This document shows positions 1-10,632 of a stretch of 64,000 bases of DNA, piece by piece; the stretch's first letter is position 1; each line of letters opens with the position of its first letter. Made by a program: the position numbers and the translations under genes. The notes under the pieces were generated by a model. The model was not told where the DNA came from and made no database searches. It worked only from the letters and a program-made list of their open reading frames with translations. Origin of the DNA: Trichoplax sp. H2 (lineage: Eukaryota > Placozoa > Uniplacotomia > Trichoplacea); NCBI GenBank assembly GCA_003344405.1, contig NOWV01000084.1:124001-188000 (forward strand), given 5' to 3'.

Positions 1-820
1 CCAGTAACAGCTTTTCAGCTCTATATGTATTCTATGCGCAAACCGTACCTGCAATGGAATTTTTGAAATATTTAAGACATCATACGAAGATACAGTGCAT
101 ACTTGTATTCGACTAGCTTAATCCATCATTGAATATATAGAAGAAAGAAGTGTTGAGCAGTGAAGGCATTTTATTTCTAGTTCTCGAAGCTAAGCCTTCT
201 TCCCAGCAAGAGGCTTGAGGGGTATCATTTTATCCATCTTAAGCCCTAATTAGCAGGAAAGGTAGTAATTTAATATCCCTTATTGACCGTAAGCCAGAGC
301 TGTCTTCCTTGAAGGGGAGAAGTAATATACCGAATATAAACAGACTTCTAAGCTAAAAGAAATTTACTACTTCAAATCATGCTTAATTCACCACTTGATC
401 ATGTTAGATGTGTAAATTAAATTAGTGATACGAACCATTTTTTCAGATCCATTCAATTTTATTCCGCACAGCGGCACAATTACTGCAATAAAATCTTGAT
501 TTTGTGGGTCACATTTCAATATATGCTATATAAGCTTCAGAAACTAGAAAGGATTTAAGATTTTGCACATAATCGCAAGTTTTAGTGGTCATAAAAAGGA
601 AAATAATCATAGGAAGGCAAACTACTAATATTGAAAATTAAAATGTTTCATTTGATATCTTAATATTTATTTCCCATCAAACTAAAGATCATTCTTTCTT
701 CCCTTTAACTTGGCAAGAGTTGAAAAATATATGCTGTGTTTAGTTCAAAGTTTAGAATATATCCTTCAGTAAGATTTTCACGATTTAGTTTTCTTAATTT
801 AGACAACACTTTTCTAGAAA

Positions 821-1245
821 ATTCGGTGTTTAAAAATTTACAAGAGGAAATTAAGTATAAGTATAAAGAGTTTTTAACTGATATTGACTATAATATACCC
901 GTATATCAAAAAGGAATATAAAATTACGTTCGAAACTAAATGGTAATGTAAAGCTGCTTAGCTAATTCGGTGTTTAAAAATTTACAGCAGGAAATTAGGT
1001 ATAAGTATAAAAGTTCTCTATTGATATTTACAATAATATACGCGTATATCTAAAGGAATTAAAATTATGTTCGAAACTAACCATTGATGTAAAGCTGCTG
1101 ATCTAATTTGATCTTTAAAAATTTGCAACACGGAATCAATCATAAGTATTAAGAGTTTTCTATCGACATTTATAGTAAAATACACTTACATCAAAAAGGA
1201 ATTTAAAATTATGTTCAAAATTAACAAGTAACGTAAAGCTCCTTA
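821..1245. repeat. Three-copy degenerate tandem repeat, about 140 bp period
   Basis: Three diverged head-to-tail copies begin near 821, 965 and 1105. Each contains a block like ATTCGGTGTTTAAAAATTT, then a TAAGTATAAGTATAAAGAG-like block, then AAGGAAT..AAAATTATGTTC, then GTAAAGCTGCTTAG. The copies differ by many substitutions and small indels, so the duplication is old. The short open frame over the first copy (736-921) comes from this repeat and is not a supported gene. It lies just upstream of the first recognised exon of the kringle receptor, where 5' exons or intron would be expected. Confidence 0.75.
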
Positions 1246-1422
1246 GTTTCGGCTCACATTTTACAATATCGATCAGTTTTGCACAATGTATTAATAAATT
1301 ATACGGGCAACTATAAAGTCAGCTGAAAAGTTATCACGCTTTAATATATTGACCTTTATCCTAATAAAGTTGTCAGCTAATCCTACAATGCAGCTAATTT
1401 GGCTCTTCTTCTGTAATTGTAG

Positions 1423-4400
1423 GTTATAGTCAACAAACATTATCGAATTTAGAATGTTATATACGCCAAGGCAAATCCTATCGTGGATATCATAATAAAA
1501 CGAGAAATGGAATTCCTTGCCAAGCTTGGAAGCTTCAAATGCCTCATTCACATCCTTATGGCCCTGAAAGTAACCCTAATGCCGGATTAATTAGCAATTA
1601 CTGCCGTAATCCAAGCAGTTCTGATCGTAATAGACCATGGTGCTATACAGTGTCTAAAAATATTTCTTGGGATTATTGCCAAGTGGAAAAGTGCAGTAAG
1701 TTTACCACACTATAGTATTGCATTTATATATATCACTTAGCTATTCTCTGTTCTACCGGTTCGGCTACGGAAGTTAAATTATTTTTTCAAGTAAATTACT
1801 AAACTAATATTCTGTCATTAAAATATTAAAAATGCAAACCACTTGTTACGCTTTTAGTATTTCCCATTAGATTATCATGTAATAACTATGTGAAATACTG
1901 CAATAGAAATAATATTAGAATTACAGCATCACTAGATTTACTTATGTATTAGACTATCGCTTGTTTGATTGCTATATGATACATGTCCCATTCTTGATTA
2001 GATGAGGATTGTTACATCGGTGATGGTGCTAATTATCAAGGCACAGCAGCCATAACACAAAGTGGTCAAAAATGTCAAGCATGGCAAGATAATCAATTAA
2101 GTTCCGACGAATCACCCAATGCAAGGCATAATTACTGCCGTAACCCCGGTGGCACTAAAAGAAAACCTTACTGCTATATATCTCAAGAATCAAAACGCTG
2201 GGAATATTGCAGAGTAGACAACTGTAAAGTTGGTAAGCACCCTAAGCTGTCAAACTATACATACAAGCTGAATTTTGCTTTCATAAAATAAACTTAAATT
2301 TAAAAGGCATTCTAGTCTATAAAATATCGTTTACGAATTGGAATTCATAATTTTGATAACACTGATATCAAGGCAATTCTATTCGTTAGAGGTTGTCTCT
2401 AAAAGGAGCTATTAAAAATTATAGCAACCAATGCCAATAGGCAGATATTATATTACAAAGCCAAGCCTTAAATTACCATAGATAATCTGTTTAGAAATCA
2501 GTAACTTAGGTAAATATCGAAATACTATGCTGCGGGATCATACTTTAGCGTAGACGAATCTGCTTAGACTTTTGTATTCGATATCTCGTATCTGCTTGCA
2601 AATTACATCGTTACATTAATGTCTAGCTAAGAATGCTTTATTGCTTATAACATAAGACCACATGTTATAAATATATAATAAGTGCAGTTGTAGTAAGTTG
2701 ATACTTGATCGATTTCTTTGGGAAAAAATATTAATTTATGATAGAAATACGGAAATTGTTAAGCATTTGAACTAAACTAATTTAAAACCTGTTGTGATTA
2801 TATTGTTAGTCAATAAAACGATCAACACGATGCCTACCGAGGAAAGTATCCAATTCTATCCTATCACTAGGGAATGTATGCTAGGTAAAGGTACAACCTA
2901 TCGTGGCGGACAAGATCGTACAAAATCAGGACTAATTTGTCAGAACTGGTTGTCACAATATCCACATCGGCATTCATTTACACCAGCAACTTATCCTGAA
3001 TTTGGCCTTGGTGATCATAATTACTGCCGTAATCCAGATAATTCAAATGATGGACCTTGGTGCTTTACTTCATCAATTAGCAGACGTTCAGAAGCATGTA
3101 GCGTTCCCCGTTGTGGTAAGACCTTAATTTTTTAAATTGTTCTATAATTTCCTATATCATAACTTGCATGATTTATGCAACCTTACATCTATTTTGATAT
3201 GCAACAGTCTAACTAAATAAGTGGAATTGATATTTCAAGTTGATGAGCTCTTATTTAGATAAATGCATGTACATCGACTTATTACGCTCGAAGTATCTAA
3301 CTACATGTACATTCAATGAGCGACCAATGCATTCTCTTCCGCTTAAACCTAGGATGTACCCTGATAATATATAGCCAGTATACCATCGTTTTCATACTCA
3401 TTATCAAATTTAAGTTTATAGCGTCAATTTGCTACGATTTGAATCTTATGCATACCTTACAATATTTCATTTCTCTAAATAGGTATGCACTTACATAATC
3501 ACTACGGTATATTATCATTTTCCATATCCTTTCATTCGATTTAAATTGGTAGCATCAATTCGCCGACATCCTTAATCTTAATTAATATACAGCTCTTTCA
3601 ATTCCACTATATGCGCATCTTTGATGAAAATAGCAAAATAGATTTCTTGCCCAATACTGTATAAATCATCACGTTTATAATGCTAAAGTATGTCCGATTT
3701 GGATACTCGATATACGTAATCTAAGTTTTTCTCCAGAACCAAAGGATATATCTTCGTGTAAGCGTAGCATATATTAATTTTTGTAAGACTATTATTGTAC
3801 TCTATAATCAATATAACTGCTATCAGAATCCTCGTGCTATGTTACTTTTGATATAAAGAACATTTTAGTATTCGATGTAGGTCAGGATAGTATTATTTAT
3901 TTGTTAACAGCACTTTATTATAACCCGCAGCTCCACCCGTAATTAATCGAGAATTGGCTAAATCACAAAATGAAATATTGCCTAACGCTAGTAAACCTTG
4001 GAGTGTCTGCTGTCAAGCTGATGGATTACCCACACCAAACATAACATGGTGGACAGTAAATAGTGGTGAGAATAACTTAATGCTGCCAACTCAACGTGGT
4101 TGTTACATATTGGATTCTCGAATTCAAGATGGGAAAGCGCAACTACGATGTATAGCGCAAAATGTGGCCGGAAGAGATTCAATTACTATTGATGTCGTTA
4201 TTCCAAAGTATCAACCAAGTAATCTATAATCTGAATAAGATAGAAATTTAATCAGATATCGACAATATTTACAATTTGAAAAAGTTACAATTAATTGAAT
4301 TACTCATGCAGTCAAGCAAAGGTTATTCTATGATGATTATATTAAAATTGAATTTACTAAAGCTTGATATCTTCTGCCTATATTCCAGCATCTAAGCCCA

Positions 4401-7400
4401 TGACAACGTCAGCAACATCACAAGATATTCAAACTATTCATCCTGAGGATAATACAATAATAAACATCATTTTACCTTTAGGTATACTATCAATAATATG
4501 ATAAATTAGTTTCGTGATTTATTGACTGCATTAATTCAACTATTATAAGTAAGATATTTTAGCACCATTTCCAGATAAATAAATAACATTTCGATTTCGA
4601 TCAGTCATGTCTAAAATAACAAGTCAATACTAAATTTCATTCTGATCGAACTATTTTAATCAGGACCTAATATTATTTTATGAATAGGTGGATATAGAAA
4701 TATTTACAATTCTAATAATTCACCTAATAAAATAACAGGACTTTAATTTGTAACTCATTTTGTCCTATTTCACGGTCTTTAGGTATAACTACCTTATTGG
4801 TCTTGCTAATTATTGCGATATCATGTTTCGTGTTTGCCTATCGTGTTTTATTGCGCAAAAATGTTCGAATAGAGCGAAACGGGGCCCATTTTCGTAGTGT
4901 AAGGAACGATGATGAAATGGCAGGCATTCGAGCTCATACAGAATTCACAGATATTGATCAATCATCGAGCGTATCCTCTTTTCGTCGACCATCAGAAAGA
5001 GCCAGTAGCATTTATGCTAGCATTACTTCTAACTTACCTTATCCTAAACATATGCATGTATCTAGAGGTCGGATAGCAATTGGTGAAAGATTGTTTGAAA
5101 GTACGATGCATGGTTCTATTCATCGTGGATCCGTATATAAAATTGTACCACATGAATGGAAATCTACCGTTCTTGTAAAGCAATTATCAGGTAAAAACAG
5201 ATTGCTCTAAGGTTACATATAAAATTGCATTAAAAATGAATTAGATTTAGAGTATTTTGCTATTCGTAAAGTTTGCCTCTGCAATAGACAGCCAACATAA
5301 AGTGTCATATAGTTGGTTAATGATCTTCATGCTAATCATTTTTTATAGACGGTTGTACAATTCAGCAACACAGTGCTTTCTATGATGAACTAAATATGCT
5401 ATTGAAAATTGGAGCGCATAAAAATTTATTGTCGTTACTTGGAGCCAGCTTTGAATCTAAACATAGCAAAGGTAATATTGGCCGATTGATTGAAATTTAT
5501 TTTTCATATATTTACAAATAAGAACAGTTGTCATCTCTCATGTCATGAAAATTGCATTATTTCGTCGAACTTGCATGCTAATTTAACATAATACAGGCGA
5601 GATTACGTAAGATACTATTGCAAATAATTTGTGTTATATCACTTGATACTAAATATTTAATCGATTAAGTCTACTGACACAGCTAATTCTAGGTTATAAT
5701 AATTTAAAGAAAACTTATAAACTTTTTAGGCCTTCAATAGGTATATAATTGTAAGATAAATAGAAATTACTCTAGTTACCGGGGAAAAAATAGTATTACT
5801 TTAGCATGATTAAAGCCTGTAATTTCAAATTGATTCTCAAGTAAAGAAAGTATCGCTACAGTATTCTATCTCATTCTACGCAATATGTAGTGTATTAATT
5901 CAAAATTTTTTTTCTCTAATTTAGTAGAAGAGCTTTTCGCTATTACTAGAATCTATCAACAACATTCTTCCTTATTTTTACACAATTTGTAGACCATAAA
6001 ACTACCTTGCAATTTCATATACTTATTTAATTCGAGAGTTTATTACTGCTATTAGAATATATCAGCCGTATTCTATCTCGTTTACACGATACATAGAGTA
6101 TTACCTTACTTGCTATTTCATTTCTCTGTTTTCATTAGAGAGTTTACTACTGATATTAGAATATGCCAGCTATGGAGACTTAGAGTCATTTCTACGATAC
6201 AAGAGAGAAGAATTTGAACCAAGTTTTGATTATAATGAAGCAGGATTCAATCTTGCTACTCTTGGAGATTTTGCATGCCAAATAGCGAAAGGAATGCACC
6301 ATTTATCACGAATGGAGGTTGGGCTTTGATTCTATTCGATAGCATGATTTTTAGAAACTTGACTAAAAGCAATAATAGCAATAGAGAACTAGAACGCATC
6401 AACATTGGTTTATATCGACCAATATTCTGTAGAAAATTAGATTAAAGAGTAATGAGAAATCAACATCTACTATACGTGCATTGATCAACATGATTTCTTT
6501 CTAGACAATTCATGGTAACCTACGAGCAGCGACCGTATTAGTTTGCTCTAACATGGTACTAAAAGTAGCTGATTATGGAGTCCAAACTAATACGAATGAG
6601 ATGCAAGGAGAAGAAGATTCGGAGACTACCGCTGCAAATAAGGTAGCGAGAGAAATACAGTAGGAAATTCTTGCATGATCGTATCCAAGTTCATCTAGAG
6701 CAGTAGAATCTGTGCAAGTACCAATCTTGACCACAGTCCAATTTTGAATAATTTAGGTTCAACTTCCAATCCGATGGATGTCTATGCAAACTTTAAGCGA
6801 TGGGATTTTAACTGTTGAAAACGATGTGTACGCCAATAAAATTGCTTTAAAATTATTGTCACTAGAAGGTTTAATAGCACGAGATGATTATGCAAAATAT
6901 AATTTGTAATTTATTTTTTCATTAGTTGGTCTTATGGCATTGTTTTGTGGGAATTATATACATTAGGTAAGTATAATAAAGGTGATTGGTAGCGATCATG
7001 TCCAGTATGATGTTGCATTTTACTTTGTTAGGATTAATTCATCTTGTCATTTCTATTTTTTTCAAGGGGAATTGCCTTATTATAACATTGCCGACGATGT
7101 CGATGTATTATTGCATTATGTTAGTAGCGGCTATCGACTTAGCCAACCCAATCATTGCCCTGATTCAATGTAAGTGCTTATAGCCGAATTGAGTTGTTGT
7201 TATTGTGACCAAGAGACGGCGGAAATTGACAGTTTGGGCTCTATGTTGTATAGATATGATATCATGTTGGCATGTTGGAAATCAAAACTAGCGGAACGAA
7301 TAACATTTCAAGCAATTGTAGCCAAATTACGCGAAATTAAGGTTGCTGAAGTGTACCAACTTGAAGATAGTGACCATCCTAGCTTGCAAAGGTGCGCTAG

Positions 7401-7413
7401 CACATTCCTATAA
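1423..7413 (+). CDS. Multi-kringle, Ig-domain receptor tyrosine kinase-like protein with an apparently inactive kinase (5' end missing)
   Basis: Thirteen exons: 1423-1695, 2002-2232, 2810-3115, 3931-4218, 4389-4481, 4783-5190, 5349-5471, 6139-6317, 6505-6642, 6757-6827, 6926-6966, 7067-7169, 7254-7413 (stop TAA). They encode about 804 residues in one frame. Exons 1-3 are each one kringle (YRG, CQ.W, NYCRNP, PWCYT/PWCFT motifs with the six cysteines, the third slightly altered at its end). Exon 4 is an Ig domain with two W and the C..C pair (CCQADG, LRCIAQN). Exon 5 is a Thr/Ser-rich stalk. Exon 6 has the membrane segment (TTLLVLLIIAISCFVFAY) and the start of the kinase, including VLVKQL with the usual Lys. 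The glycine loop is degenerate. The catalytic loop reads IHGNLRAATVLV where active kinases have HRDLAARNVLV, so Asp is replaced by Asn and the later Asn by Thr. DFG is DYG, APE is SMQ, and the activation segment has no Tyr. The WSYGIVLWEL and GYRL..P..CP motifs are intact, so the fold is probably kept. This suggests a signalling pseudokinase at the cell surface. Any signal peptide or further kringles would lie upstream and were not found. Relation to ROR/MuSK is possible, but there is no Frizzled domain and the module order differs. Confidence 0.9.
5845..6131 (+). pseudogene. Tandem relic copies of the kinase hinge exon inside the preceding intron
   Basis: The intron before the exon at 6139-6317 contains at least two, probably three, decayed copies of the intron 3' end plus the first 75 or so bases of that exon, spaced about 105 bp (near 5850, 5928 and 6034). 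The nearest copy still reads SLLLLLEYIS in the frame where the real exon reads SLLLILEYAS, then diverges and hits TAG. The two left copies share GTATTCTATCTC, which the working exon lacks. They look like dead products of local exon duplication. Confidence 0.7.
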
Positions 7414-10400
7414 ATTAGTCTGGGAAATGGAAGTTTAATCTTTTGAAGTTTGTTTTATTTGTTATGGTGGATAGCTAATCTATGTAGAATTTTTTAATTA
7501 GTATTACTAAGATGTAGTGTGGACGACTAAAATAAGCCAATTGAATAAGGCCTTGTTCTAGTGGTCCATGGCTGCATCAACTTGATGATTGTACCTATTT
7601 TGGCTCAAAATGGTATTTCAATACCTCTCGATAAATCGGTCAGAGAAATTGAAATACATGCAAGTCGTTCGTCATGATAGGAACAATTTCATGCTGTATA
7701 AATGTAAACTGCATACTTTAAGTTATAAAATTGCATACGCTTCAATATGCTAATGGACACATAAGAAGGGATGTTTATCCACGCTTCAAAGTTATTTTAA
7801 TTTGTTTCTTTTTTATGCAAATATTATATTATATAGCAAGTTTTCCTTAGAACAAATGATAGCTTTAACAATTTTATTTTGCAACTAGGCCATTATGGTA
7901 GTTCTACTGTACAGAAGCATTTCTACTTTAATCTCATTGACTCTATACTCTTCTACTGTATATCTGAAAACTACTGATTCTGGCCTAGGGATTGGGAGGG
8001 GGGTTGTTTTGGTAACAAATTTATTCTTGTCTTGATTGAATCAAGTATTTTCGTTAAGAAATCCAAGAATAGAAAATACTTATCTACTGCAGTTTCAAAT
8101 AGTTTGATGGGTTGTTGACCTTTAGATTTTATTATATAATTGTTCAATATGATTGTTAATATTGCCTTTATATTCACTGTAATGTTACGAAATATAAAAC
8201 GTCTTATTCTTGCATTGAAACTTCCAATATGGAAGCATTCCTTCAAGTTGAATAAAGTATAGTGAAAATGGATAAAGTTCAGGTATTGAGCTATTCTTCA
8301 TATCTCTTTTTAGATAGCAGCAATAATTAATATGATCGGTACGTCTGCTGATTTAGTACCAGTCTATGCTATAGACTATTGCTAGTTTTGTCAACATTTC
8401 TTAATCGCTTCTGTCACCTAAGAGTTTAAAAGATATATGCAAAGTCAAGACAAGACCTATGATATCCAATAAGCTACACGTTGTAGACATAGTTATCAGA
8501 CACTAAAGTCAGTAAGAAATAAACTAGTTTGCAGCCAGTATACAATATGAATTACATGGCTATGGTCATTCGGACTCTATCATATGCACGCAGACAGTAA
8601 TCGCGTGCCCACTGGAAACAGTTGGTCGATGTACAATAGTACAAATGCCCTTCAAAATAAATATAATTTTTCACCAGACACATAGTTTGTGGGGTTAATT
8701 GGAGACTCCAAAATATTCCTCATTCAAGCTGTTTCTAGTACAACCTCACTGTCATAATGCAATTGTCTAATCATGGACTACTCCATGCCTAACCGATCCC
8801 ATGGCACGATAGGGGATAAAATGGAGTACAACACAATTCTCGATCACGGCTTGGGTATTGGGTAGTCCATCGGTAGTCCATGTAATAATATGCCTTTCTT
8901 GTTATAGACTGTAGACGAGAGAGAGAGATAGCTGTTTTAGAGAAGAGAACTTTGTTACCCTAAGTCAGTCAGGTACAAGTTTCAGGAAGAGAATTGCTCA
9001 CTTTATTTTCTATATTATTGCATATGTAGAAACAGGTTGAAGTTAAATGCGCTTAATCAGATTGATCTAAGTAGTTCGGGAACAAGTCTATGGATGGGAT
9101 GGTCAGGTTTTAATTTTTTTGAAATCGGTCAGTCATTTTAAACCATTTCGATATGCTTAGCGTTAGTGGTCGAGTGAGGAGGCAGGTAGAGGAAGTATGC
9201 GGATCAATAGAGTAATAGAGTATAGTAGAAAGATCAGAAAAATGAATCAATTTGCGCAATTTTTTTTCCTTTCTTGTACTGAACGCCCTTATTCACGCTC
9301 TTCTCTCGATCTTAGCTTGCACATACGGTACTAGCGAGTCAGACAGTTTTGATAGCTGCAGTTAGCTTTGACTTCTAAAAAATATAAACATTTAATATTA
9401 CAACAATATCTATCAGTTAATAATATCTAGTTTTAAAGCACGCTACTTGGCAAATGCCGGGTGTAGATACTACCACATAAGGTAGATTTTACCCTGCTAC
9501 AGTAGTAAATATGGACATAAAATATGCTATGATGCAAAATGTGAATTGGAATTTTAAACCAACTTTAGGTTTTTTTATTGTAGCATTTTTGAGGAAATGA
9601 ATGTCTCTAGTTTGAACCTCTCTAGCTTATTTTTGAGGGTATTACAACCAATTTGGTTATAACATTGGGCAAATTGAAATCTTCCCCTACAATCTGTCCT
9701 ACAACTCGGTTAATGACGTCTATCGTTGCAACGCGTTGTACATTACTGTTACATAGGCGCGTGGAATACTTGAAATTCCTACTTAAAATTTGTAGTAGTC
9801 CATGATAGAGCGGGAAATTCTCGATAGAATAAGAGAAATAGAATTATTATCCATAAGTTCCTGCAGTTATTTTAAAGCTAGCTATTTTAAAAGTGATTAG
9901 CTTAGGACATTATGATCGAGGTATCAGGATAGAAGAAAGAGAAATCCCTGATCACAGACGGACAGAAAAGGACGTCCATTTCGCCTTTCAAGTATAGAGT
10001 TTTAGGATGCCTCGATGTGTCCGACCGTCCATTGTCCAATCCAATCGCCATTCAGTTGATGATTTGTAGTGATTCTAATTGGTACATCCGGCGGTCTGGC
10101 ACCTCTGTAGCGCACCAGCTTAATGTCATAGTAAAAGCGGCTTACCACACGGTCATGCGCAATCGTACTTTTAAGGAAGTGAATCAATTTGGCTAGAAAG
10201 TAATCGCAATCTTGCTGCTGCAAACTTCCACTATGGCTAGCGATCACTTTCATCATTGATACGAATCAACTGATTTAAGTTGAGGATATTATAGGGTTAT
10301 AGTCAATCTGTTTTTAAAGCATCTTGTTGAGAAAGTTAGACGATAGGTAAGTTAGAGAATTGAGATGTAAAAGATAGCCACGTTGACGTGATGATGGGAC

Positions 10401-10632
10401 AGGATCAACCATTGTATTGTCCTTCCATTGATTTATTGATTGAAATTATCAACAAGATTAAATAAATCTTCATCATACTTACCGTGAATATCTTTGCTCG
10501 CTGTTAATCAACAAGTAATCAGATTAAAGATTGAACAATATACTAGTGTTTAGACGCCATGATCTAGTCGATGATATCCTACTCGTTTTCATCAATGTCG
10601 TGTGTATTTCGTAGGTGATCCAGTAAATCAAA
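7414..10632. other. Intergenic region, no supported gene except one doubtful small frame
   Basis: About 3.2 kb between the receptor stop and SLC10A7. It is AT-rich with frequent stops in all frames. The only frame that caught attention is the minus-strand one at 10002-10256, listed separately. I see no RNA gene or clear mobile element. Confidence 0.6.
10002..10256 (-). CDS. Possible small intronless protein, 84 aa, unrecognised
   Basis: An ATG-ATG start leads into 84 codons with protein-like composition, unusually rich in Arg, Asp, His, Gln and Trp for this AT-rich intergenic DNA, and with a GC content visibly above its flanks. Motifs include SRFYYDIKLVRYRGARPPD and GDWIGQWTVG. I cannot place it in a family. 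It lies head to head with SLC10A7 about 375 bp away, so it could share a divergent promoter. It may equally be a chance frame, or an exon of something larger; no obvious splice partner was found. Confidence 0.3.
   Translation of the reverse strand: MMKVIASHSGSLQQQDCDYFLAKLIHFLKSTIAHDRVVSRFYYDIKLVRYRGARPPDVPIRITTNHQLNGDWIGQWTVGHIEAS

Noticed and set aside
1423-7413. Assignment of the kringle receptor as a ROR or MuSK orthologue
   Set aside because: No Frizzled domain is seen, the module order differs, and there are three kringles. Orthology needs a tree, so no symbol was given.
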